Positions 47,910 to 55,490 of a stretch of 64,000 nt of DNA are shown here, in pieces. The DNA comes from Streptomyces sp. NRRL F-6492 (GTDB taxonomy: Bacteria; Actinomycetota; Actinomycetes; Streptomycetales; Streptomycetaceae), in NCBI RefSeq assembly GCF_001280125.1, contig NZ_LGEG01000212.1, positions 1-64,000 on the forward strand, in the 5' to 3' direction. The notes under the pieces were generated by a model that saw only the letters and a list, made by a program, of their open reading frames with translations, did not search any database and had not been told where the DNA came from. Position 1 is the stretch's first letter. Each line of letters starts with the position of its first letter. The position numbers and the translations under genes are program-made.

Positions 47910-49553
47910 ATGAGTGAGTCCACGCCTGCCGCGTCTCCCGGCGAACACCGCACCGTGCTGCTGCGCGGTGGAGAAGTCCACAGCCCCGCCGACCCCTTCG
48001 CCACCGCCATGGTGGTGGAGCGCGGGCACGTCGCCTGGGTGGGGTCGGAGGGCGCGGCCGACGCCTTCGCGTCCGGCGTGGACGAGGTGGTCGACCTGGA
48101 GGGCGCGCTCGTCACCCCGGCGTTCGTCGACGCGCACGTGCACACCACCGCCACCGGATTCGCCCTCACCGGCCTGGACCTCTCCTCCGCCGCCTCGCTC
48201 GCCGAGGCGGCGGACCGGATCCGGGCCCACGCCGCCGCCCGCCCCGAGGACCGGGTCCTCATCGGCCACGGCTGGGACGCCTCCCGCTGGCCCGAGCGCC
48301 GCCCGCCCACCCGCGAGGAGCTCGACGGGCTCACCGGCGGCCGCCCGCTCTACCTGACGCGGATCGACGTCCACTCGGCCGTCGTCACCACCGCCATGCT
48401 CGACCTGGTGCCCGGCGTCCGGGACCTGGACGGCTTCCACGACGGCCTGCGGCCGCTCACGGGCGACGCCCACCACGCCGTGCGCGCCGCCGCCTTCGGC
48501 GCCGTGTCCGCCCGCCAGCGCACCGAGGCGCAGCGCGCCGCCCGCGCCCGGGCCGCCTCCCTCGGCATCGGCACCCTGCACGAGTGCGGCGGCCCGCGGA
48601 TCTCCTCCGAGGAGGACTTCACCGGACTGCTCGACCTCGCGCGCGAGGAGGCCGGGCCCCGGATCGTCGGCTACTGGGCCGACCTCGACGTGGAGCGGGC
48701 GCGGGACCTCGGCGCGCTCGGCGCCGCCGGCGACCTCTTCGCCGACGGCTCCCTCGGCTCCCACACAGCCTGCCTCCACGAGCCGTACGCCGACCACGCC
48801 GACACCGGCCACACCGGCGCCGCCCACCTGGACGCGACCGCCGTCGCCCTCCACGTCGTCGCCTGCACCGAGGCGGGGCTCCAGGCCGGCTTCCACGCCA
48901 TCGGGGACGCCGCCGTCACCGCGGTCGTCGAGGGCTTCGCGGCCGCCGCCGAGAAGCTGGGCCTCGCCCGGATCCGGGCCGCCCGGCACCGGGTCGAGCA
49001 CGTCGAGATGCTCACCCCCGAGACGATCGCCGCCTTCGCGGAGCTGGGCCTCACCGCCTCCGTCCAGCCCGCCTTCGACGCGCTCTGGGGCGGCGAGGAG
49101 GGCATGTACGCCGACCGGCTCGGCGCCGACCGGGCCCGCACCCTCAACCCGTACGCGGCCCTGCTGCGCGCCGGCGTGCCGCTGGCCTTCGGCTCCGACA
49201 GCCCCGTCACCCCGCTCGACCCCTGGGGCACCGTCCGGGCCGCCGCCTTCCACCGCACCCCCGGGCACCGGATCTCCGCCCGCGCCGCCTTCACCGCCCA
49301 CACCCGGGGCGGCTGGCGGGCCGTCGGCCGCGACGACGCCGGGACGCTCGTCCCCGGCGCCCCCGCCGACTACGCGGTCTGGCGCACCGAGGAGCTCGTC
49401 GTCCAGGCGCCCGACGACCGGGTCGCCCGCTGGTCCACCGACCCGCGCTCCGGCACGCCCGGCCTGCCCGACCTGACGCCCGGCACCGACCTCCCCGTCT
49501 GCCTGCGCACGGTGGTGCACGGACGGACGGTGTTCGTACAGCCGGACGTGTGA
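47910..49553 (+). CDS. YtcJ-like amidohydrolase
   Basis: A 547-residue metal-dependent hydrolase of the amidohydrolase superfamily. The metal motif FVDAHVHTT is near residue 73; LGIGTLHECGG, GFHAIGDAA, HRVEHVEML and AFGSDSPVTPLDPW supply the other metal and active-site positions. The N-terminal beta sandwich (LLRGGEVHSPADPFATAM) and its C-terminal complement (GTLVPGAPADYAVW) are typical. Relatives act on formamides or cyclic amides; the substrate here is unknown. No signal peptide, so cytoplasmic. Confidence 0.88.
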   Translation: MSESTPAASPGEHRTVLLRGGEVHSPADPFATAMVVERGHVAWVGSEGAADAFASGVDEVVDLEGALVTPAFVDAHVHTTATGFALTGLDLSSAASLAEAADRIRAHAAARPEDRVLIGHGWDASRWPERRPPTREELDGLTGGRPLYLTRIDVHSAVVTTAMLDLVPGVRDLDGFHDGLRPLTGDAHHAVRAAAFGAVSARQRTEAQRAARARAASLGIGTLHECGGPRISSEEDFTGLLDLAREEAGPRIVGYWADLDVERARDLGALGAAGDLFADGSLGSHTACLHEPYADHADTGHTGAAHLDATAVALHVVACTEAGLQAGFHAIGDAAVTAVVEGFAAAAEKLGLARIRAARHRVEHVEMLTPETIAAFAELGLTASVQPAFDALWGGEEGMYADRLGADRARTLNPYAALLRAGVPLAFGSDSPVTPLDPWGTVRAAAFHRTPGHRISARAAFTAHTRGGWRAVGRDDAGTLVPGAPADYAVWRTEELVVQAPDDRVARWSTDPRSGTPGLPDLTPGTDLPVCLRTVVHGRTVFVQPDV

Positions 49554-49981
49554 CGGAGGGGCTCCTCCCCGCCGGACACCGCTCCGCACGCTTCTCCCCG
49601 ACCTGCGCTCTTCCCCTCCGACCTGGCCTTTCGGGAAGCAACCGCAGGTCGGGCGGCTATTGACAGCCGCCCGTCGGGGGCGGGTAGGTTCTCCGCGTCC
49701 ACCACAGGACGTCCGACCGGATCGCGCCCCGCGCGTCAGCCGAACGCCGCCCGCGCCTCGGCCGCCAGGGGAGGGCCCCGGCGGAAGGTGCGACCAGGGT
49801 GGGGCCCGGACGTTCAGTAGACAACGGCTCCCGATCGACCCGCAGCCGGCGGATCCCGGGCCGGACCGAAGGACGACGGGCCCCGCGCCGCACGTCACCC
49901 GCCCCACCCGACCCGCCGCGCCGGAGCATCCCGGGGACCTCGCTATGGTGGGGGCCTGTGTTTGTATCCGAAGGGGCAGCA
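49554..49981 (+). other. Long intergenic region before ppm1
   Basis: This 428-bp gap holds an 11-bp interrupted inverted repeat (49597-49607 with 49643-49653), possibly the amidohydrolase terminator, a small hairpin (49653-49658 with 49665-49670) and one promoter-like sequence (listed separately). I see no convincing gene. Confidence 0.55.
49660..49689 (+). promoter_or_regulatory. Candidate promoter with consensus TTGACA
   Basis: TTGACA at 49660-49665 is a perfect -35; GTAGGT (49684-49689) with an 18-bp spacer is the best -10. If used, the ppm1 transcript has a leader of almost 290 nt. Confidence 0.4.
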
Positions 49982-50758
49982 GTGAACGACGGTGGCCAGA
50001 GGCGTTACGGCCCGCTCGGCAAGGCCTTGGTGATCATTCCGACCTACAACGAGGCGGACAACATCAAGCCGATCGTCGCGCGGGTGCGGGAAGCCGTACC
50101 CGACGCGCACGTGCTCGTCGCCGACGACAACAGCCCCGACGGCACGGGCAAGTTCGCGGACGAGCTCGCCGCCGACGACGACCACGTGCACGTCCTGCAC
50201 CGCAAGGGCAAGGAGGGGCTCGGCGCCGCCTACCTCGCCGGCTTCCGGTGGGGCATCGAGCACGGCTACGGCGTCCTCGTCGAGATGGACGCCGACGGCT
50301 CCCACCAGCCCGAGGAGCTTCCCCGGCTGCTCACCGCCCTCAAGGGCGCGGACCTGGTGCTCGGCTCCCGCTGGGTGCCGGGCGGCCGGATCGTGAACTG
50401 GCCGAAGTCCCGCGAGTTCATCTCCCGGGGCGGCAGCCTCTACTCGCGCGTGATGCTCGACGTGCCGATCCGCGACGTCACCGGCGGCTACCGGGCCTTC
50501 CGCAAGGAGACCCTGGAGGGCCTGGGCCTGGAGGACGTGGCCTCGGCCGGGTACTGCTTCCAGGTCGACCTGGCCCGCCGCGCGGTCGCCGCGGGCTACC
50601 ACGTCGTCGAGGTCCCGATCACGTTCGTGGAGCGGGAGGTCGGCGACTCGAAGATGAGCCGCGACATCCTCGTCGAGGCGCTGTGGCGGGTCACCGGCTG
50701 GGGCCTGACGGCGCGCGCGGAGAAGGTCGGCAAGCGGCTCGGCCGCAAGCCCTCCTGA
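49982..50758 (+). CDS. ppm1: Polyprenol monophosphomannose synthase (catalytic domain)
   Basis: A 258-residue family 2 glycosyltransferase that transfers mannose from GDP-mannose to polyprenyl phosphate, the donor for protein O-mannosylation in Streptomyces. Motifs: LVIIPTYNEADNIKPIV, VADDNSPDGTG, LGAAYLAGFRWG, VEMDADGSHQPEEL (DAD metal site near residue 101) and RDVTGGYRAF. There is no C-terminal membrane domain, as in actinobacterial Ppm1 that pairs with a separate acyltransferase. GTG 49982 gives the family N-terminus; the frame is open upstream through unlikely residues. Confidence 0.9.
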   Translation: MNDGGQRRYGPLGKALVIIPTYNEADNIKPIVARVREAVPDAHVLVADDNSPDGTGKFADELAADDDHVHVLHRKGKEGLGAAYLAGFRWGIEHGYGVLVEMDADGSHQPEELPRLLTALKGADLVLGSRWVPGGRIVNWPKSREFISRGGSLYSRVMLDVPIRDVTGGYRAFRKETLEGLGLEDVASAGYCFQVDLARRAVAAGYHVVEVPITFVEREVGDSKMSRDILVEALWRVTGWGLTARAEKVGKRLGRKPS

Positions 50759-50768
50759 CCCCTTCCCC

Positions 50769-50957
50769 GGTCCGTACGCGCCGGTCTCCGGTCCGTACGC
50801 GCCGCTTCCCGACCCGTACGCGCCGGTCTCCGACCCGTACGCGCCGCTTCCCGGTGCGTACGGCCTGCTCCCCGGTGCGTAAGCGCTGCTCCGCGGTCCG
50901 TACGCGCAGGTCCGCGGCCCGGGGGCGCCGGTCACCGGCCCGGGCGTCCTGATCTTC
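50769..50957. repeat. Nine imperfect copies of a 21-bp tandem repeat
   Basis: Units start at 50769 and every 21 bases to 50957 (e.g. GGTCCGTACGCGCCGGTCTCC, of which only the first 20 need matching); early copies alternate between ...GGTCTCC and ...GCTTCCC endings. The array starts 10 bases after the ppm1 stop and ends 42 bases before fxsA. Units share CCGTACGCGC. Confidence 0.88.
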
Positions 50958-50999
50958 CCCTTACGCCGTTCCGGCGGGGCTCCAGGCACACTGGGGACC

Positions 51000-51596
51000 A
51001 TGACGACCGGCGTACCGCCCTCTCCCGCCCCCGCGAAGCGCTCCCGCGCGCGCACGTTCCTTCCGCTCGGCCTCGCCGCCTGGCTGGTCCTGGAGATCTG
51101 GCTGCTCACGGTGGTGGCGGGCGCGACGGGCGGACTGACCGTCCTCGCCCTGCTCGTCGTCGGTGCCGTGCTCGGCACCGTCGTCGTCAAGCGGGCCGGC
51201 CGCCGCGCCTTCCGGAACCTGACCTCGACCTTCCAGCAGGCCCAGGAGGCCGCGCGGACCGGCGGGGTGCCCTCCGCGCCGGAGCGGACCGGCGCGGAGG
51301 ACCGCAACGGCTTCCTGATGCTGGGCGGTCTGCTCCTGATGCTCCCCGGCCTGGTCTCCGACGTTGCCGGTCTGCTCCTGCTGATCCCCCCGGTCCGCTC
51401 GTTCCTCGGACGGCGCGCGGAGAGGGCGGTCGAGCGCCGGATGGCCGCCGCGCCCCACGGAGGCCTCCAGGACGCCTTCCAGCAGGCCCGCATCCGCCGC
51501 CCGGACGGGAAGGTGGTCCAGGGCGAGGTCGTCCGCGAGGACGCCCCCCGGAGCCCGTACGGGGCCGACGGCCCCCGCCCGCCCCTGACCCCCTGA
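51000..51596 (+). CDS. fxsA: FxsA-family membrane protein
   Basis: A 198-residue inner-membrane protein of the FxsA family (in E. coli FxsA relieves phage T7 exclusion by F; its normal role is unknown). Helices at ~20-42 (LPLGLAAWLVLEIWLLTVVA), ~44-62 (GLTVLALLVVGAVLGTVVV) and ~103-130 (MLGGLLLMLPGLVSDVAGLLLLIPP in parts) with the polar connecting stretch LTSTFQQAQEAAR. The C-terminal tail is charged. ATG 51000 follows the repeat array; rbpA converges from the other side, as in other streptomycetes. Confidence 0.9.
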   Translation: MTTGVPPSPAPAKRSRARTFLPLGLAAWLVLEIWLLTVVAGATGGLTVLALLVVGAVLGTVVVKRAGRRAFRNLTSTFQQAQEAARTGGVPSAPERTGAEDRNGFLMLGGLLLMLPGLVSDVAGLLLLIPPVRSFLGRRAERAVERRMAAAPHGGLQDAFQQARIRRPDGKVVQGEVVREDAPRSPYGADGPRPPLTP

Positions 51597-51627
51597 CCCC
51601 GGGGCCGCCCGGAGCGGCGCACGCGGA

Positions 51628-51677
51628 AACGCCGCGGGGCCCGGTACACACCTTCGTGTACCGGGCCCCGCGGCGTT
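51628..51677. terminator. Bidirectional terminator between fxsA and rbpA
   Basis: A perfect 22-bp stem (51628-51649 with 51656-51677) with a 6-nt loop ACCTTC, the strongest hairpin in the window, midway between converging genes. Confidence 0.9.
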
Positions 51678-51694
51678 GATCGTCCGGCGGTCCG

Positions 51695-52069
51695 CTAGGC
51701 GGACTTGCGGCTGTCGCGCGGATGCACGGCGATGTTCATGGCGCCGGAGCGCAGGACGGCCAGCCTCTCGGCGAGGACCTCCTCCAGCTCCTCGCGGGTG
51801 CGCCGCTCCATGAGCATGTCCCAGTGCGTACGCGCAGGCTTGCCCTTCTTCTCCTCGGGACCGTCTCCGTCCACCAGGAGTGCCTGGCTTCCGCAGACCT
51901 TGCACTCCCACTCCGGCGGAATCTCCGCCTCTACCGAGAAGGGCATCTCAAAGCGATGTCCCTTCTCGCATGCGTACTCCACCGCCTGGCGCGGGGCCAG
52001 ATCGATGCCGCGGTCGGTCTCGTAGCTCGTCACCACGAGGCGCGTGCCGCGAAGAGCTCGCTCACTCAT
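51695..52069 (-). CDS. rbpA: RNA polymerase-binding protein RbpA
   Basis: Actinobacterial transcription factor that binds RNA polymerase and sigma factors, stabilises open complexes and lessens rifampicin sensitivity. The 124-residue protein opens SERALRGTRLVVTSYETDRG, then the core beta domain (VEYACEKGHRFEMPFSVEAEIPPEW in parts, CKVCGSQALLVDG), and the sigma-interacting helical end (THWDMLMERRTREELEEVLAERL in parts). ATG 52069 is the start. A perfect SigR promoter lies upstream, so it is induced by disulfide stress, as reported for S. coelicolor. Confidence 0.95.
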   Translation of the reverse strand: MSERALRGTRLVVTSYETDRGIDLAPRQAVEYACEKGHRFEMPFSVEAEIPPEWECKVCGSQALLVDGDGPEEKKGKPARTHWDMLMERRTREELEEVLAERLAVLRSGAMNIAVHPRDSRKSA

Positions 52070-52129
52070 GAATCGTGCCTCCCGGGCTTGTCGCCCACAG
52101 GACAGATGTCGCTGTCGTCGTTATCCGGT

Positions 52130-52157
52130 CAACGTCCGGTCGGCGGTAAAGATTCCC
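52130..52157 (-). promoter_or_regulatory. SigR-type promoter of rbpA
   Basis: On the minus strand GGGAAT (52152-52157), an exact 18-bp spacer and GTTG (52130-52133), matching the SigR consensus GGGAAT-N18-GTT. It lies about 60 bases upstream of the start codon. Confidence 0.9.
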
Positions 52158-52298
52158 GTGCCGGGTCATGCGTCGCCCGTCGTGCCGCCCCTTGTTGTAC
52201 CCACCAGTGCCCGTTTTGTCACATCTGACGGCAGGTGTGACGTGGTGTCTTCACCAAAGCAGCACGCAGTAACGGTCCGCCTGGCAGGCCAAACGCGT

Positions 52299-52328
52299 AC
52301 ACTACCGCCCTTTCACCGCCACGTCTAA
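52299..52328 (-). promoter_or_regulatory. Possible second, vegetative promoter of rbpA
   Basis: On the minus strand TTAGAC (52323-52328), 18-bp spacer, TAGTGT (52299-52304), overlapping the end of the upstream MFS gene. Fits basal expression; a weaker candidate than the SigR site. Confidence 0.4.
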
Positions 52329-53695
52329 ATACGCTCCGGCACCGGGTTTCCCGCGGCCTCGGCCGCGCGTCGCACCGGGACCCTGGCGAGCAGGACGAAG
52401 CCGACGATGAAGAAGATCAACAGGGAGATGATGGCATCCCGATAGCTTCCGGTCAGCTGATACGCGAGACCGAACACGAGCGGACCCAGCCAGCTGAGCC
52501 CCCGGTCGCTCATCTCGTACGCCGAGAAGTACTCCGCCTCCTTGCCGCGCGGCACCAGGTGCGAGAACAGCGAGCGCGACAGCGCCTGGCTGCCGCCCAG
52601 GACCAGGCCGATCGCTGCCGCCAGGAGGTAGAAGAACACGGGCGCGTCGGCCGGCAGGGCGTAGGCCGCTCCCAGGATCAGGGTCCAGACCGCCAGCGAG
52701 CCCAGGATCGTCCGCTTGGCGCCGTGCGACCGGGCGAGCCGCCCCATGCCGAGGGCCCCCGCCACCGCGAGCACCTGGACGAGCAGGACCGCCGTGATGA
52801 GCGTCGTCTGGTCCAGGCCCAGCTCCTCCGAGCCGTACAGCGAGGCCTGTGAGATCACCGTCTGCACGCCGTCGTTGTAGACCAGGTAGGCGAGCAGGAA
52901 GGAGAGCGTCAGCGGGTGGCGGCGCATGTCCTTCAGGGTCGCCCGCAGCTGGCGCCAGCCGCTGCCGACCGCGCCCTCGCCGATCCGCTCCCGCCCCTCC
53001 GGGGGGATCCGCCGGTCGCGCAGCAGCCGCAGCGGCACGAGCGTGAACGCGCCCCACCACACGCCGGCCGAGGCCAGGCAGATCCGGACCGCCTCCCCCT
53101 CGGTGAGGCCGAAGGAGTCGTGGCCCGAGTAGAGGACCAGGTTCAGGACGAGGACCAGCGCGCCGGACGTGTAGCCGAAGGCCCAGCCGCGCGAGGAGAC
53201 CGCGTCCCGCTCGTCCGGCGTCGAGATCTGCGGCAGATAGGCGTTGTAGAGCGCCATCGAGACCGAGAGCGAGGCGTTCGCCACGATCAGCAGGAAGGCG
53301 CCCAGGAGATAGCGGTCGCCGTCCAGGAAGAACATCCCGGCCGTGGCCGCCGCCCCCAGGTACGCGGCCGCCGCGAGCAGCGGCTTCTTCCGGCCCGTCC
53401 GGTCGGCCGCCGCGCCCGCCAGCGGCATCGCGAGCACCGCGACCACGAGCGAGGCGGACACGGCGTACGCGAAGAGCGAGCCCGCCCGCACGGGTATGCC
53501 CAGCGGATGGACGAACCCCTCCGGGTCGGCCGCCGCCCGCGCCACCGAGGTCAGGTACGGGCCGAGGAAGACGGTGAGCACGCTCGTCGAGTACACCGAG
53601 CACGCGAAGTCGTAGAAGTACCAGCCCCGCTGTTCGCGCCGCCGCCCGGCGGGACCGGCGGCGTGCTCCTCCGGCTCGGTGGTGTCAGCGGTCAC
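52325..53695 (-). CDS. MFS transporter of the UMF1 (Atg22-like) family
   Basis: A 456-residue transporter with about 12 helices. The N-terminal WYFYDFACSVYSTSVLTVFLGPYL in parts is the UMF1 signature, as is SSRGWAFGYTSGALVLVLNL in the middle; LVYNDGVQTVISQASLYGSEELGL opens the second half. The yeast relative Atg22 exports amino acids from the vacuole; bacterial substrates are unknown. It lies on the same strand as the GDPD gene upstream (73-base gap) and rbpA downstream. Confidence 0.88.
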   Translation of the reverse strand: MTADTTEPEEHAAGPAGRRREQRGWYFYDFACSVYSTSVLTVFLGPYLTSVARAAADPEGFVHPLGIPVRAGSLFAYAVSASLVVAVLAMPLAGAAADRTGRKKPLLAAAAYLGAAATAGMFFLDGDRYLLGAFLLIVANASLSVSMALYNAYLPQISTPDERDAVSSRGWAFGYTSGALVLVLNLVLYSGHDSFGLTEGEAVRICLASAGVWWGAFTLVPLRLLRDRRIPPEGRERIGEGAVGSGWRQLRATLKDMRRHPLTLSFLLAYLVYNDGVQTVISQASLYGSEELGLDQTTLITAVLLVQVLAVAGALGMGRLARSHGAKRTILGSLAVWTLILGAAYALPADAPVFFYLLAAAIGLVLGGSQALSRSLFSHLVPRGKEAEYFSAYEMSDRGLSWLGPLVFGLAYQLTGSYRDAIISLLIFFIVGFVLLARVPVRRAAEAAGNPVPERI

Positions 53696-53768
53696 GGCCG
53701 CGCCCCCTCGTTCGTCCCCGTGGGCCCGTGCCCCTTGCGGTCCGCCCCCGGGCCGCCCGGGCGCGCGC

Positions 53769-54533
53769 TCAACTCCACGCGCCCCGCTCGGTCAGCACCG
53801 AGCGCAGCGTCTCCAGGTGATCGGTCATGATGCCATCCACCCCCAGGTCGAGGAGAGAGGTCATCCGGGCCGGATCGTTCACGGTCCACACGTGGACCTG
53901 GAGCCCGCGCGCGTGCGCCTCCCGGACGAACCGCCGGTCGACCACCGGGATCCCGCCCTGGCGCTCCGGGACCTGCGCCGCCACCGCCCCGGCCCGCAGC
54001 GCGGCCGGGACGCCCAGGGAGCGCAGCCGCAGCCCGACCACCCCGCGCACCCCGTACGAGGTGGCGAGCCGCGGACCGGCCAGGCGCTGGGCCCGGGCCA
54101 GCCGGGCCTCGGTGAAGGAGCCCACGCAGACCCGGTCCCAGGCGCCGGTCCTGCGGATCAGGTCGATCAGCGGGACCAGGGCCGACTCCGCCTTGAGGTC
54201 CACGTTCCAGCGGGCCTCCGGGAACTCCTCCAGGAGGTCGGCGAAGAGCGGCAGCGGCTCCCGGCCCGCCACCCGGGCCTCGCGCACCGCCTCCCACGGC
54301 AGGTCGCGGATCCGCCCCGAGGCGTCCGTCACCCGGTCCAGGGTCGCGTCGTGGAAGGCGACGAGCGCGCCGTCGGACGTCGTGTGGACGTCGGTCTCGA
54401 AGTAGCGGTAGCCCGCCGCGGCGGCCCGGCGGAAGGCGGCCGCGGTGTTCTCCAGGCCGTTCGCCGTGCCGCCGCGGTGGGCGAACGGAAGGGGGGCGGG
54501 GTGGTCGAGATAGGGGTGGCGTACGCGAGTCAC
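53769..54533 (-). CDS. Glycerophosphodiester phosphodiesterase
   Basis: A 254-residue TIM-barrel GDPD that cleaves glycerophosphodiesters to glycerol 3-phosphate and an alcohol. Catalytic pattern: HRGG (His19), Glu46 and Asp48 in YRYFETDVHTTSDG and His61 in VAFHDATLDRVTD; WNVDLKAES carries the third metal Glu-type residue. No signal peptide, so cytoplasmic and suited to scavenging phospholipid headgroups. The GTG start at 54533 overlaps the yczE stop by four bases, so it forms an operon with yczE. Confidence 0.9.
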   Translation of the reverse strand: MTRVRHPYLDHPAPLPFAHRGGTANGLENTAAAFRRAAAAGYRYFETDVHTTSDGALVAFHDATLDRVTDASGRIRDLPWEAVREARVAGREPLPLFADLLEEFPEARWNVDLKAESALVPLIDLIRRTGAWDRVCVGSFTEARLARAQRLAGPRLATSYGVRGVVGLRLRSLGVPAALRAGAVAAQVPERQGGIPVVDRRFVREAHARGLQVHVWTVNDPARMTSLLDLGVDGIMTDHLETLRSVLTERGAWS

Positions 54534-55372
54534 CGCCGCAGTATGGCCTGTTCCGGTGTCCCGGGGGCGACCGCCGGGGGACGGGCGGCCGTCGCGGGAC
54601 CGGCGTCCCCGGAGCCCTCGGCGGGACGGGGGTCCTCGGCCTGACGGGGGCCTTCGGCGGGACGGGGGTCCTCGGCCGGGTGGGAGTCCTCGGCCGGGCC
54701 GGGCCCATCGGCCGGGCGGAGGCCCGGGGCGGGTCCGGAAGAGGCCACCGTGATGCCGCCCTCCCGCTCCGGGACCGCGAAGCGGCGCAGGAAGAACTGG
54801 GCCAGCGGGCCGATCGAGAGGGCATAGAGGACCGTGCCGATCCCCACCGAGCCGCCGAGCAGGAAGCCGGTCGCCACCACGGCCACTTCGAGGGCCGTCC
54901 GCACCAGGCGGACGGAGCGGCCGGTGAGCCGGTGCAGACCGGTCATCAGGCCGTCACGCGGGCCGGGGCCGAACCGCGCCGCGATGTACAGACCGGTCGC
55001 GACCCCGTTGAGCACGATCCCGAGCGCGAGCAGCGGCACCCGCACGGCCAGGCCGTCGGCGTCCGGGACCAGGGCCAGGGTGCCGTCCATCGCCAGACCG
55101 ATCACGAAGACGTTGGACACCGTGCCGAGCCCCGGCCGCTGGCGGATCGGGATCCACAGCAGCAGCACCACCGCCCCCACCACGATCGACACCGCGCCGA
55201 TCGTCAGCCCGGTCCTCCCGGCGAGGCCCTGGTGGAGGACGCCCCAGGGCTCCAGGCCGAGCGCGCTGCGCACGAGCAGCGCCGAGCTGACGCCGTACAG
55301 CGTCAGTCCCCCGTACAGCTGGACCAGTCGACGGGTGAGGTGCCGGCCGCGGAGGCCGGAGGCGATGGACAA
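54530..55372 (-). CDS. yczE: YczE-family membrane protein
   Basis: A 280-residue membrane protein with about five helices in its first 200 residues (LVQLYGGLTLYGVSSALLVRSALGLEPWGVLHQGL in parts; FGPGPRDGLMTGLHRLTGRSVRLVRTALE in parts). These are YczE signatures; YczE is a membrane protein of unknown transport role, usually paired with the MocR regulator YczR. The last ~60 residues are a Pro/Ala/Glu hexapeptide repeat tail. The TTG start at 55372 has GGAGG eight bases upstream, which decides it. It is coupled to the downstream GDPD gene by a four-base overlap. Confidence 0.82.
   Translation of the reverse strand: MSIASGLRGRHLTRRLVQLYGGLTLYGVSSALLVRSALGLEPWGVLHQGLAGRTGLTIGAVSIVVGAVVLLLWIPIRQRPGLGTVSNVFVIGLAMDGTLALVPDADGLAVRVPLLALGIVLNGVATGLYIAARFGPGPRDGLMTGLHRLTGRSVRLVRTALEVAVVATGFLLGGSVGIGTVLYALSIGPLAQFFLRRFAVPEREGGITVASSGPAPGLRPADGPGPAEDSHPAEDPRPAEGPRQAEDPRPAEGSGDAGPATAARPPAVAPGTPEQAILRR
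54616..54723 (-). repeat. In-frame 18-bp repeat encoding the YczE C-terminal tail
   Basis: Six imperfect 18-bp units (54616, 54634, 54652, 54670, 54688, 54706) encode hexapeptides such as DPRPAE, DSHPAE and GPRQAE. Differences keep the frame and the PAE core. Confidence 0.85.
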
Positions 55373-55396
55373 GGTGCTGCCCTCCAGGGTGGTGAT

Positions 55397-55490
55397 AGTG
55401 GACTGACTCGTGTCACTCTGTGGCAGGGGATCGAAGGCCAACCATGGCCAATTCGGGGAAGGTGGACTGATTTCGATGGCGCAGTGGACT
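55397..55490. promoter_or_regulatory. GTGGACT direct repeats in the yczE/yczR divergent promoter
   Basis: AGTGGACTGA at 55397-55406 and GGTGGACTGA at 55461-55470 are direct copies 64 bp apart; a third AGTGGACT lies at 55483-55490 just inside yczR. MocR regulators are known to use direct repeats, so these are candidate YczR sites. Confidence 0.55.

Noticed and set aside
47283..49907. An 874-codon open frame on the minus strand over the Lrp and amidohydrolase genes
   Set aside because: It is the antisense shadow of two well-supported genes; its composition (Gly/Arg/Val runs) has no protein-like motif.
50769..50957. The 21-bp array as a CRISPR
   Set aside because: The units abut each other with no unique spacers, are imperfect, and there are no cas genes nearby.
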